A DNA stretch of 64,000 nucleotides from Neopestalotiopsis rosae. Lineage: Eukaryota > Ascomycota > Sordariomycetes > Amphisphaeriales > Sporocadaceae. The position numbers were made by a program, and so were the translations under genes. Every line of letters begins with the position of its first letter. Within the stretch, counting starts at the first letter, position 1. A model generated the notes under the pieces. The model was not told where the DNA came from. It saw only the letters and a program-made list of their open reading frames with translations, and searched no databases. The DNA lies in NCBI GenBank assembly GCA_023078685.1, contig JALGAS010000008.1, forward strand, positions 2,666,001-2,730,000, in the 5' to 3' direction. Positions 35,032 to 45,842 of this stretch are shown piece after piece.

Positions 35032-36423
35032 GGCAGAGAGACTGTTCTTGCGAAGAACTTGATGTGGGGTAACATTGAACAGGATGAGGAAGAATCCGAT
35101 TCGCACAATGGATAGCTAATGACTGTAGCCGAAATTCATCGATTGCATCCACTCAAATCGGCAGGTCTTTCATCGGAGAATATCTGTTACTCAATATCAT
35201 GGAATATTTCGTTATTGTTCGTGGTAGTTGAATCAGAATTGTGCTGGAAAGATGGGGGAAGGACGAGAAAGAGAGGAGAAGAAAGAAAAGACAAAAATAA
35301 CAAAAAGATAAGGCAACACGGGGAATCGAACAAAAAGACTGAGGGAGGGCGGACCCAGCCAGAGAGAGAGGTTAATGATTCTAGATTTCTAGGATCGGAG
35401 CGTATGCCACTACACCACTGTGACCTGTGGTTTCGTGGGTGTTAAAGGGGCTCGCTTTATTCAGGTATATAAAGGGAAGTCGTTCATTTGGTAAAAGAGG
35501 CCAGTTTTCCAATGTTAAGGCAGAAACGGACTTTATAGAGTTTGCATTGAAGCACCTATGATCCGATAATACCTTAAATGGATCGCTGGCTCTGCTGCCC
35601 GCCCACAAACCTAGTCCTAATCATGGTAAGAAGTCTGCGAGAACCTGTTACCTTGCGTAGATTCAAGAGCTGATGTTTCTACAAATAATTCCTTCGTCAC
35701 TATCGAAACAGCGGTTGATAGTCTCGTCTGAGAATGCATGGATATCGAGCCGCACAATGTCGAGTGACTTGTCACTTGGTTTCTGTAGCACGATTGGGCG
35801 CCGTCAGGAAACGACTGTTTTCTCGAATTGATGAGAAAGCAAGAATCAGCCAAACAATCCAGTGGTCGTAATTGTGATAGCTTTACTGTCCAGATTCGTG
35901 TGTATCAAGTTGTGACCAGACTTAGATGTTTGGGCCACTTAGATACGCACCGTATTGCACAAGAAGCGATTATTCACTTGATTTCTCCGCAAACATATCT
36001 CTACAAGGCCATTATTATATAAAGCTGACATGCGGCCAAGCGATCATTGGTCAAGCGCGCCAAGAAAACGACCATTTCCACAATCGGTCTCATACGACTT
36101 ACCGATGTCTGCCATTTAATCAAAAGCATTGCGATGATGACAGAGAATCGCTGCTGTCAACATACGATAAGTGGGTTCAAGAGAAGAAAGAGTCAAGCGC
36201 GTCCATATATTAATGCACTCTGACTGTTGGTGCTATGAAATAGGGAAAAGAGTGGGCCATAGTATCATTGGGAGGCGGCCGCTTGATATAAGCAGTAGTT
36301 GCGGCACAGTCATCCACGGGCGCGTAGCAATATTCTATCCTGACATTCGGAGATCTACACTTTTTATTTTATCTTTAGAAGCCTTCGAAGACTTCAAACA
36401 TTTCGATATTCACATTCTCTAAG
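35032..36423. other. Intergenic region, 1.4 kb, no gene seen
   Basis: Contains a purine-rich tract at about 35250-35370 and, on the minus strand near 35325-35430, a stretch resembling tRNA promoter boxes (see findings). No coding-like frame. Confidence 0.5.
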
Positions 36424-37511
36424 ATGTTTTCCAAGTTGATTCTCGACGGTGGCATTGCTTTAGTGACCGGGGTAAGTGGATGAGAGACGAATCACTATAC
36501 TTATCCAATGAAACCAATACTAATCGCATCCTAAAGGCCGCGGGTGGAATTGGCAAGGAGACTGCCCTCGCATTCGCAGAAGCCGGTGCCAGAGGTGTCG
36601 TCTTTGCCGATGTCAACCACGAAGGCATCAAGGCAGCCGCCGAGGAGAGTTCAAAATACGCAAGACATGCCGAGTACCGAGCGCTTGCTATCAAGGTGGA
36701 CTTGACCGATGCTCAAAGCGTCCAGGACCTGGTGGAAACCACGGTCAAGGAGTTTGGTCGCATCGACTATGCCGTCAACAGCGCCGGTGTAAGTAACATG
36801 CAGCGCGAGAGGCAACCCCCCAATGATTCTCAATCCTTCATAGTAAAATCAACTAATGCCCGAGGCTTGTACTAGATTGACCTGGAACACTATCAATCTT
36901 TCACTCCTGCTCTGAATATGGATGTTTTCGAAAAGGTGAACAATGTCAACGTTACCGGAGCAGTGCGATTCGTCCGCGCGGTGATGGGGGCCATGGCCCA
37001 GCAGGAGCCTCTGACTTTGCCCGGAGGCTTACGACATGCGTCGCGTAGTCTTGGAAGAGGATCCATCGTCCTCATGGGCTCTATAAGCTCCCTCATCGGT
37101 GCACCCGGGATAATTTCTTACACGACTACGAAACATGCGGTTATCGGTATCATGCGGGCGGCCGGTAAGTCTTTTCATGTCGTTCCTCGTTGCCTTTGGA
37201 GGCAATAAAAAAAGTAATTCATCTTAGCCGTCGACGCGCTGGCCCTCAACAGCGGCATCCGCGTCAACGCGGTGTGCCCTGGCTGGGTCGACACGCCCAT
37301 GGTTCAAAAATCCATTGAGGAGAACCCAGTGGTCCAGTATGCTATCGACAATATCACTCCGCTCAAGCGGGCAGCCACCGTGGATGAAGTTGCCGATTAC
37401 ATCGTCTTCTTATCCAGCCCTTCGGCCAGCTTCATCAATGGCACTGCTTTGCCGATAGACGCCGGCTACACCCTACCTTCGCCGCCGCCTCTACCTGTTC
37501 CGGAGGCTTAG
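36424..37511 (+). CDS. Short-chain dehydrogenase/reductase (second)
   Basis: Model: join(36424..36471,36537..36788,36876..37164,37228..37511), 290 aa. The first intron falls inside the cofactor motif: VTG is on exon 1 and AAGGIGKE on exon 2. NSAG ends exon 2. The active-site YTTTK is at about residues 182-186, preceded by a GSISS serine. CPGWVDTPM and NGTALPIDAGY are typical C-terminal elements. It is a classical NAD(P)-dependent oxidoreductase; the substrate is unknown. The C-terminal tail is unusually rich in Pro and Ser (about PSPPPLPVPEA). It is the last gene of the accessory block, before core genes begin. Confidence 0.9.
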
Positions 37512-37911
37512 AGGAGAAGAGTCAGAAATTCCTCTATTATCAACTCAGCACAATACTGTATACGATCATTTTTGATCTTGCTATCACTCAAATCATAACC
37601 GGGTGGAAACATTCTTATCATTGTGCGTTGATGCAATGTTTGTCATATAACTTGATAGCTCATATATATAGTTATAGATATATACATATATACAATTGAC
37701 TACGGAAACCTGTCAGTACAGTATGGCGTATGGTGATGCCAGCCATGGCAATGGATATTTCAGTGGTAATGTGGTGAGATCAGACGTTCTGACTGTGATC
37801 GAGGGATCCTTCCTGACAAATGCCAAGATTTAATAAACCGAATATGAGCTGTTCTATGTTGGCAAAAATAGATTGGTATTATGTATTATCGAGTATGTAC
37901 TTTTTGTGCCT
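37512..37911. other. Intergenic region, 0.4 kb, convergent
   Basis: Between the convergent second SDR and SRP receptor beta genes. It contains an AT-rich TATATA-type tract at about 37664-37692, probably 3' UTR or terminator DNA. Confidence 0.5.
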
Positions 37912-38775
37912 TTACACCCTTTCAGAGATCCATTCCCACCACTTGTCTACCTTACCCTCGAGCACACTTCCGCCAAGAACGTCGACCTCGACGTCAAATT
38001 CTCTCATTTGGCTGAAGACGAACTTCTCGGAGCCGTATTCGCCCAGCCAATCCTCGTTGTCCTCGTCACCCAACTCGTCTGCACCGACCCCGGAGGCCTT
38101 GAGACCCTTGCTCCTGCTCTGGCGTATGCGGCCAAGCTCCGCCTCGAGGTTGCTCTTGACCAGCGACGCGGGCAGGGCCGTGAAGAGGTCGGTCTTGTTG
38201 GCGGCGATCAGGACGTGCACGGCGGGGGGTGCCTTGGAGGTCTTGCCCACGCCCATGCGCTTTTGCAGGGCCAGGAGCACGTCAAAGAGGTAGGTGGCGG
38301 CGGCGGAGAGATTCTCGTCCAGGGCGGCGGCGTCGACGACAAAGACGACGCCCTTGAGGGGGTCCTTGTCGTTGATCTTGGCCATGGCCAGGTCGCGCAG
38401 CTTGCCGTGGCCGGGCGTGTCCTGGAGGATGAATTTTGTGTGCGAGCCGGGAGCGTCCTCGTGCGCCGCCTCGCGGAACGACTGTACTCCGTTATCGGTG
38501 GAGGTGGTCAACTCAATCGATTGCGGCACTTGGGATGTGTGCGTGGACGTGGCATTGTCGCCGCGTTCGAAAAGCGTCAAGAGGGAGGTCTTGCCGCCGC
38601 CAGGGGGGCCGACAAGCAGAATCGAGGGCAGGCTCGTGTACGGCGTCGACCGGCTGATGTAGAAGTGGACGAGCAGAGGGGCGAGGAGCACGATGAGCGC
38701 GCCCACCACGAAGATGGGTGTCGAGGGCGTCAGGATGTACTCGAGGTACTGCTTGAGGTCGTCCATGGTAGCCAT
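37912..38775 (-). CDS. srp102: Signal recognition particle receptor, beta subunit
   Basis: Single exon, 287 aa. An N-terminal transmembrane segment (about residues 19-41) is followed by a small GTPase domain: P-loop GPPGGGKTS at 56-64, DTPGHG as the G3 box and NKTD as the G4 box. This order and length match SRP receptor beta (yeast Srp102), which anchors the SRP receptor alpha subunit in the ER membrane and regulates delivery of nascent secretory proteins to the translocon. The acidic stretch ADELGDEDNEDW near the C-terminus is a common fungal insertion. A 338-codon antisense frame covers the gene but has no support. Confidence 0.92.
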   Translation of the reverse strand: MATMDDLKQYLEYILTPSTPIFVVGALIVLLAPLLVHFYISRSTPYTSLPSILLVGPPGGGKTSLLTLFERGDNATSTHTSQVPQSIELTTSTDNGVQSFREAAHEDAPGSHTKFILQDTPGHGKLRDLAMAKINDKDPLKGVVFVVDAAALDENLSAAATYLFDVLLALQKRMGVGKTSKAPPAVHVLIAANKTDLFTALPASLVKSNLEAELGRIRQSRSKGLKASGVGADELGDEDNEDWLGEYGSEKFVFSQMREFDVEVDVLGGSVLEGKVDKWWEWISERV

Positions 38776-39692
38776 GATGGGATGGGGAGAAGTGATGCAA
38801 GTAGGGGACTGCAGCTGCAGAGAAGGGCAAAGAGGTTTAAGCCACCCAGGGACACGTTGGTGCTTGATTTTGTTGAACTTCGAATCTGAGAGCGCCGATC
38901 CCAGAGGTCAAGGTCGGGCCACGATGGTGCTGCGCTGTCCTAAAACGGTGCGATTGTGGTCTTATCGGAAGAGCCACCAGCCGTCATTGCTGGAGCTTTT
39001 GCTACCTGACTGATGTGCCTCTGAAATGGGGCTCTCAGGGTTCAGCTCGCCAAGCTTTAGGCCAGCTGCGGGAGGCGTGACAGGCGACTGGTGGCTACCT
39101 CCCTCGCTATGCCTCGAGGCTTCCGAGGCTTCTCTCAGGTCCATTTAGAAGGTTCTTTTGCCCCAACGGCGTTACCCCTGTCATTTACCTCTGCTATCGG
39201 AGGATTTAAGCCAATTGAAGGCGGCGATCAGCTCCTAGCGCGTTGCTTGACGGTGGCGCGGCAGACGTTGGGACTGGCTCGTCTTGCAGTTAATGAACGG
39301 AGGGCTGACGAAGGAGGCATTGTTCAGAGATGCAAGCTGCATGCACTTTTTTCTTCCCCTTCGTCTTTATGCGCCGTCAGCCTTCTTCATCTTGCCTTGG
39401 GGTCCACTTGTAACACCATAAGCTCTGCCTTTTTGGCGCTTCACTCCTCTTTGCGCTGCTATTCTTCTGTCGTTGTTATCTGTAATCCTTTTCTGTAGAT
39501 ACCCTCGCGCGACGTCTCCCCTAGCATCCAGTGCTCCGTAATCTAGCCCGACTTGCCGAGTTCCGGTCCTCATCCATCCTCCTAGCCTCGAGCCAAAGCC
39601 AAAAGACCATCCCATTACCGACAAACTTTCAGAGCAAAGAGAGGAATTACACTTTTTAGAAAAGACGCATACCACCCTGCCTGTCACGACTG
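38776..39692. other. Intergenic region, 0.9 kb, divergent promoters
   Basis: Shared upstream DNA of the SRP receptor beta gene (minus) and AKR1 (plus). CT-rich DNA at about 39345-39500 suggests the AKR1 promoter or 5' leader. Open frames on either strand look accidental. Confidence 0.5.
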
Positions 39693-42032
39693 ATGTCGGC
39701 CACACCTCAAAATGGCTCTGCCGGAGCCCCGATACAGCCGTCGAACAAAGGAAGCGCTGCTGCGCCCCAGCTCAGCGCGGATGCCATGGAGATGGGCAAC
39801 ATGCCCGGCGGCGACTCACCGCCTCAAGAGGATATAATGCAGCTCGCAAGAGTAGGAAACATCCAGGCCATGGAGAAGCTCTTTGAGAAGGGAGACTTTG
39901 ACGCCACGTTTACAGACGACGAGGGCATCACGCCTTTGCATGTACGCTATACAGAGCAGCTACAACACGTACCGTAAAGCTGGAAGCTAACAATTTCGAC
40001 AGTGGGCCGCGATTAACAACCAGTATGCCATGGTTAAGTTTCTGATCGAGAAGGGCGCAGATATCAATAAGAAGGGAGGCGAGTCGGTCGCGACGCCGTT
40101 GCAATGGGCCGCGCAGAGATCCAACTACTACACCGTCAATTTGCTGCTGCAGCACGGAGCCGACCCCTTGATTAGCGACGCTCAGGGCTACAACACCCTG
40201 CATATATCGACCTTCAATGGAAATGTGATGCTTCTTACGCTGCTGCTCCATCAAGGTATTCCAGTGGACGTGGCTGATAGCTACGGCCACAGCGCTCTCA
40301 TGTGGGCAGCATACAAGGGGTTCCCGCTCTGTGTCGACCTCTTTTTGCGATGGGGCGCAAGTGTGCATGAAACGGATGAGCAAGGTTTCACTGCCTTGCA
40401 CTGGGCTCTGGTTAAGGGCTCTGCGCCGTGTGTCATGAAGCTCATTGAGTATGGTTCGGACAGGTTTGCCAAGACTACAACAGGCAAAACGCCCCAGATC
40501 ACTGCCCAGGACCTCAACACGACTGGAGCCTGGCACCGAGCGCTAAAGGAATGTGGCTACGATGAGGATGGTCACCCGGTGACACCGTGGTGGCCTGGAG
40601 CTTCCATTTTTCTGCAGGACAAGCGCACTTTTATGAACAGATTCCTGTTCCTGTTGCCCTTCTCACTTTTGTGGATCGAGCTGCTTCTTCTGGCATACCT
40701 ACCAATCTTCCTGTCTCTACCATTTGCGCTCCTGGTTGGCTTCTCGTACCAATGGATGACTACACAGGTCATTGAATACGGGCCACCCGACATGAGACAC
40801 TTGCACAAGACTGTAAGTACTTTGTTTGTGGCGGGATTACGTGTTCGATCGCTAATTTGTTACAGCCATGGCTTGCGGGTATATTTGCTGGTTCCCTGTT
40901 CCTCGTTGGTGTTGGATGGTTCCTGACTGTCCTGCCCGGCACGTTCTCCGACCACCCGCTGCTGAATTTTGCATTTGCGACCTCCTATGGACTGTGTGGA
41001 TACTTTTATGCAACCAGCATGGTATTTGACCCTGGATTCGTTCCAAAAATGAACGGTATTGCAGAGCAAAAGGCCGTTATCGACGAACTTTTGAGCTTGT
41101 GGAAGTTTGATGAGGCCAACTTTTGCGTATCCTGCATGATCCGGACGCCACTCCGAAGCAAGCACTGCAAGCGATGCCAGAGATGTGTTGCAAAGCACGA
41201 TCAGTATGTCATTGCCCAATTTCGAGCTCGCTGAGCACCAGCTGACAGACTCTCTAGCCACTGCCCCTGGATTAACAACTGCGTCGGTGTCAACAACCAC
41301 CGTCATTTCTTCTACTACCTGATTTTCCTGACCATGGGTATTCTTTCATTCGACTGGCTGCTGTACGACTACTTTTCAGCAATGCCAGCAAGCTCAACAA
41401 CTGAATGCACCCTTCTTGCCCCAAAGCTTTGTCAGGTCTTCAACACGGACCCTTATATTATTCTTCTTGGTATTTGGGCATCACTGCAGTTGACATGGGT
41501 TTCCATGTTACTATTTGTGCAGTTTGTCCAGGTTGCTCGCGCCATGACTACATACGAGAACATGTATGGCATTAATGATGGCACGTCGGCAAGTCACTTG
41601 CACAACTTTACGAGCACTGGCGCTCCTCTCGATCCCACGCACCCCGACGCCATGGGCCCACCACCTAGCGCAGCTGATGACCCGTTGGGCAACCGACCCA
41701 GCCATGGACACAAGCACGGACGCGGCTTCTTGCAGCAATGGAGTCGCATTCTGGGAGTTGATACCTTTATCGAGACGGCAACCGGAAGAGGCGCTGCAAC
41801 TGGCAAGAAGCAAAGGAAGAAGAAGAACCCTTACTCTCGGGGTTATATGCAAAACTGCAAGGATTTCTGGTGCGACTCGGCTCCTGTCTTCGGGCGGCGA
41901 GAACCGGGCGATGCTATGCTGGGCGGCCAAAAGGTCAACTGGACAGAGACGTACGAAAGCCCCACAGCCATGAGCATGGGTGGTAGAAGGGGACGGGGTG
42001 GTTACGAGACTGTGGCGGGAGAAGAGGTGTAA
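39693..42032 (+). CDS. akr1: AKR1-type ankyrin-repeat DHHC palmitoyltransferase
   Basis: Model: join(39693..39941,40003..40812,40866..41203,41258..42032), 723 aa. An N-terminal disordered segment is followed by about six ankyrin repeats (roughly residues 55-255), then transmembrane pairs, a cysteine-rich zinc-binding domain and the active-site DHHC at 465-468. The third intron splits the first His codon of DHHC, so CPW follows on exon 4. Two more membrane segments and a cytosolic tail complete it. AKR1 enzymes sit in the Golgi/endosomal membrane and palmitoylate cytosolic-side cysteines, for example of the yeast kinases Yck1/2. The order ankyrin-TM-DHHC-TM and the length match the family. Confidence 0.95.
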
Positions 42033-42803
42033 ACCTCGATACGGATGATGAAATATGCAGAAGGCATGTGACGATCATATGATTCCTAGAGCAATGATTA
42101 TCATGCAGAGCCATGTTTGACGGGTGGTGTTAAGGGGTGCTGGAGTGATTGGTTTGGCTTGTGTATAACGAGAAGCGGCTGTATTTAGCCTTACATGATC
42201 ATAATGAGATATCTGTATGTAATTCACCACAAGCAATTTATGCTTGGCATTCCGGAGGATCACGAGACTCAATGAAGTACAAGTAGAATAATAGAGAAAT
42301 CTCCAATCGCCAAGACGATGATTATAATGGTAGTAGACGGCCAGGAAAGTCCGGATTTCCAAGGGGCCAAGAGCCAGGCTTCAATTAAATGTGCATCTGC
42401 ACCCCATAACTCTCAGTAAATTTCAATGCTTTTGACCTTCTATAGTCGGTCCGGGATCACTTAGAGGTCCGTGCGGCTGTCACCAAAAACTCAGACGCCC
42501 CTGTCACTCGCTCACCTTTACGGTACGAGAAAAGCTTAATCATTTTGACATTTCAATCTTATTACAACCACTCCCATCCTTTCTCCGGTCGTACTGGATT
42601 CTCATCTACGTTGGGTGTAACCTTTTCGATCTCTTGGTACTAGTCTCTTTCGCTCACGCAGACGCCGGGAAGAGCCAAATTTAGAGTGGGTGGAGCGGGA
42701 GCTGACTACCCAGTATCAACCCATTTCACAGGGAGAGGCGCCGTTATCAAGATAGCCCGTGGGAGGACATAGGGGGAGGGGGAGCAAAGGTCACAAAAAA
42801 ATC
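42033..42803. other. Intergenic region, 0.8 kb, no gene seen
   Basis: Between AKR1 and a GC-rich uncharacterised gene in the same direction. Nothing recognisable. Confidence 0.5.
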
Positions 42804-43538
42804 ATGGCACCACTAGCGACCAATGTCGCGGTACCTCTTCAGCGAGCCATCTGGTCGCGGACGCAGCACGCGACCTGCAAGCTGACGCCGCTCAACAAGG
42901 CGCTGGCCGACGCGCTGTACCGGGCCAAGTTCCTGACCTGGCTGACCGAGAGCGGCGCGCACCCGCCCGACGCCAGCCTGCTGGCCCAGTTCTCGCCCGA
43001 GGAGCTGCGCAACATGCACATTGCCCACACGGCCAGCCGGCACAAGCGCCAGCTGTGGATGGGCCTGGGGTACCGCGACGACGCGTGGAAGCGCGACAAC
43101 GGCTGGTGGCTCGAGAAGAAGGTCCCCGTCGCCAAGACCATCCTGGGCAAGAGCCAGAAGCAAAAGGCGGCGCCGCTGGTCTGGTCGGCCGCCGAGGTGG
43201 CGCGCTTCGTCCGCGGCGAGCCCCTGGGGGAGGACATGTGGCGCAAGGGGCTCGCCGAGGGCCAGGGCGTATTTCTCAAGATCGAGGACCCCGACGACGG
43301 CGGGCCGGCGCATCGGTTTGGCAAGGTACAGGTGCTGGAGAGCAGGGAGGCGGCCGAGAGGGGGCTGGGCGGGTCGGTCCTGTGCCGGGTGTGGCCGTTT
43401 AGGAAACGCGTCACTGAGGAGGAAGAGGAGGATGGTCCCAGTCAAAATAGGTTTGAAGAGGAAGAGGCTGCGTTGGCTGAAGAGGGGGAGACTCGAAAAA
43501 GAGAGGCCGAGTCGGGTGCTACGTCGGAGAAAGAGTAA
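42804..43538 (+). CDS. Uncharacterised protein, 244 aa
   Basis: Single exon. The first ATG with good context is at 42804; no ATG lies upstream in frame. Strong G/C bias at third codon positions, continuous over 240 codons, supports real coding. The chain is basic and mixed in the first two thirds (e.g. KLTPLNKALADALYRAKFL, ASRHKRQLWMGLGYRDDAWK), with a charged Glu/Lys-rich tail (VTEEEEEDG). No signal peptide or membrane segment is evident. The basic N-terminus could be a mitochondrial targeting sequence; this is only a suggestion. Family not recognised. Confidence 0.65.
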   Translation: MAPLATNVAVPLQRAIWSRTQHATCKLTPLNKALADALYRAKFLTWLTESGAHPPDASLLAQFSPEELRNMHIAHTASRHKRQLWMGLGYRDDAWKRDNGWWLEKKVPVAKTILGKSQKQKAAPLVWSAAEVARFVRGEPLGEDMWRKGLAEGQGVFLKIEDPDDGGPAHRFGKVQVLESREAAERGLGGSVLCRVWPFRKRVTEEEEEDGPSQNRFEEEEAALAEEGETRKREAESGATSEKE

Positions 43539-44521
43539 CAAAAGTCAAAATCGTGAGGTATCCGGGGTACTCCCGGGCCCACGTAAGCGGCGCTGTAAGG
43601 ATAGTGTTTTATCTACTGTACAATATGCTGGCAGTGTAATTCTTTTTTTGGGCAGAGAGGAGGTCAACTACTAGACAGCTTTGTTGGGTGGCTGCTCCCA
43701 CGGAGAAAGGAGATGTATGAATTCAAGATACCCAACTTTATATTTACCTACTACAAGCGGACGCATGTAACATCTTTGCACTGTCTGTTAGGGAGATCGT
43801 AATGTAGAGAGCGAGCCGCTTGAAACGATGTGATTAACAAACCAAGTACTCCAAAAAGTCAATCATCACCGGTGCCCAAGTAGCTGAGTAAAATCCATGT
43901 ACTTTACATCCGGTTGGTGGCCAGAGATATGGAGCCAATCTCAATTGTTGTTTCCGCTGCTTTGAAGCCATCCGGAGAAAGCCTGCAGCAGACGAACCAT
44001 AAGATTTGATGGAATGGTGAAGATGAGTCCCCCCTCCGCATTCTTGGACCAGGTTTCTCCGGAGTGAAGCTCTACGGCACGCATTCGTTGAGAGGATGAC
44101 GCCAAAACTTGCAGCCAATTCCCGTGGGGTGCCGCGGCCTCAACGCCGCTCGGAGAAAGCGTGCAGTAAACAAATTCCAAAGTTTGATAGATTCAGAAAG
44201 ATCACTCCGCTTCTTTCTGATATAAATTACCCTCTCTCCCCCATGATTGGGAAAAATACACCATCCATCTCTTACTATCTTTCACACAAAACTGAGAAAA
44301 ACACACCATCCATCTCTTGCTATCTCTCCTGTACAATTGAGAAAAGCACACCATCCACCTATTACCATCTCTCACACATAATTGAGTAAAACAGACCATC
44401 CATCTCTTGCTATCTCTCGCACATACTCGAGAAAAGCACACCGTCCATCTCTCAGCCTTTCTCATATAATTGAGAAAGTCACCCCACCCACCCCTACAAC
44501 ACACATACACAAGAAGTGAGC
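43539..44521. other. Intergenic region with repeats
   Basis: Holds a diverged pair of direct repeats (about 43968-44030 and 44150-44212) and a five-copy 45-bp tandem array (44247-44475). No supported gene, although the minus-strand frame through the array stays open (see findings). Confidence 0.5.
44247..44475. repeat. Five-copy 45-bp minisatellite
   Basis: The core CACCATCCATCTCTT or close variants recurs at 44259, 44304, 44349, 44394 and 44439, exactly 45 bp apart. Each unit also carries an ATTGAGAAAA-like element. Because 45 is divisible by three, every strand keeps its frame through the array. It ends about 50 bp before the ATG of the next gene. Confidence 0.9.
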
Positions 44522-45187
44522 ATGTTCGCCACCATCTTTCAGACCTGGCGTTGCCGCAGATGCGGCAACGTAAACAGGACAGAATTCTATTTTCGGATCT
44601 TCTACAACAGACCCCCCTTTTACGTCCAGCTGATGAGCATGACCCCATGCCCGTGGTGCACGTCGCCACCAGACCGATACGGACTAGAGATGCTCAAAGT
44701 CTCCCAGCGCCTCCTCCAAATAAGAACACTATTCCGGCAAATGATAGCTCGCTTCCTTCTCTTCTACAAGCAGCCAACGTTCGTTAAAAACGAGGTCGCC
44801 AACACGCGTGCCGATACGCCAGACCGTGATGACAGCGGCTACGCCTCCGCGTCCGAGTTCGGCAGCTCAGACTACGCACGGACCCACCCGGACGAGGAGT
44901 CCGGCTGGAGCGTCCAGCTGGAATCTGAGGAGGAAGCAGAAGACGGCGACGACGAGGGTGGACATGACACCATTGTGGAGGATGTGGAAGACGGCGGCGA
45001 TGAGGACGGACATGACACCGTTATGGAGGATGTGGATGACGGCCTCTCCGAAGAGGAGATACTCGTCCGAGACTACGAGCAACTTGTCCGGGACTACGCG
45101 AATTTCCTCGGGGTCAGCACGGAAGAAGTCCTGCTCACTTTCAGGGTGTTTGTGGCCGTTCGACAGTGGTTGATGCGTGTCTTGTAG
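44522..45187 (+). CDS. Uncharacterised protein with Cys pairs and acidic repeats, 221 aa
   Basis: Single exon. Two Cys-x2-Cys pairs (Cys11/Cys14 in CRRCGN, Cys43/Cys46 in CPWC) could form a zinc ribbon-like knuckle. A central acidic, disordered region contains two 16-residue repeats (48 bp apart in DNA) built around GHDTIVEDVEDG and GHDTVMEDVDDG. The C-terminus is predicted helical. No signal peptide. I do not recognise the family; small zinc-ribbon/acidic proteins of this kind are common lineage-specific genes in ascomycetes. A 45-bp minisatellite lies immediately upstream and may overlap its promoter. Confidence 0.6.
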   Translation: MFATIFQTWRCRRCGNVNRTEFYFRIFYNRPPFYVQLMSMTPCPWCTSPPDRYGLEMLKVSQRLLQIRTLFRQMIARFLLFYKQPTFVKNEVANTRADTPDRDDSGYASASEFGSSDYARTHPDEESGWSVQLESEEEAEDGDDEGGHDTIVEDVEDGGDEDGHDTVMEDVDDGLSEEEILVRDYEQLVRDYANFLGVSTEEVLLTFRVFVAVRQWLMRVL

Positions 45188-45765
45188 TGCAATGAGAACT
45201 GGTCTCAAACCTTCTCTGGGCTGTTTGAAGAGTGGTGCAACAACCAGACGGGAAAAGCGGCAACGGAGCAACGCAAGCGAAAGACGACATCGCGCAAATG
45301 CAATTGCCCGTTTGGATTCTTCGCCATTGAGCAAAGAACACAATGGACTATACGCTACCGGCCCGATACAAGTCACCTCAGCCACAACCACGGACCGAGT
45401 GAGAGTCCACTACTGCATCCTGCTGCCCGCAAGTTGGACAGCAAAATGGTACCTCCATGGCTGCATGCATATACCCAACCAACTAATCAATCACTTCCTT
45501 CCCCATAACCTCGTTCTATCACAACATCATTGAGCAAACAAAGGAGGACAATACATTTAGCGCGGCGTTTGCGGAATTATACCCATGGGATTCATTCAAT
45601 ATCTGATTTAGAGTTCAAGACTTCGCATTAGGCGAAAGTTTGGATTCATCACACGTACATAGGTAGTCATCAAATACAGTTAAACCACATTTTGGAAATC
45701 CAAAAAAGTTCTCATTAATACATTATGTCATACATCTTGTCTATCTCGTGACTTGTGACTTTTTA
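45188..45765. other. Intergenic region, 0.6 kb, convergent
   Basis: Between the 3' ends of the Cys-pair protein (plus) and the L-amino acid oxidase (minus). An open frame at 45177-45533 does not look coding. Confidence 0.45.
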
Positions 45766-45842
45766 TCATACGCCAAGGCTGGCATTATTTTCATAATTTT
45801 CATACAAGCTCTTGCTCATGTCGTGGTTTTCAATTGTTGAAT

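Noticed and set aside
37873..38889. 338-codon plus-strand open frame opposite the SRP receptor beta gene
   Set aside because: It is antisense to a gene with clear GTPase motifs. Its translation is Gly/Arg/Val/Leu-rich and arises from the GC-rich third positions of the sense gene.
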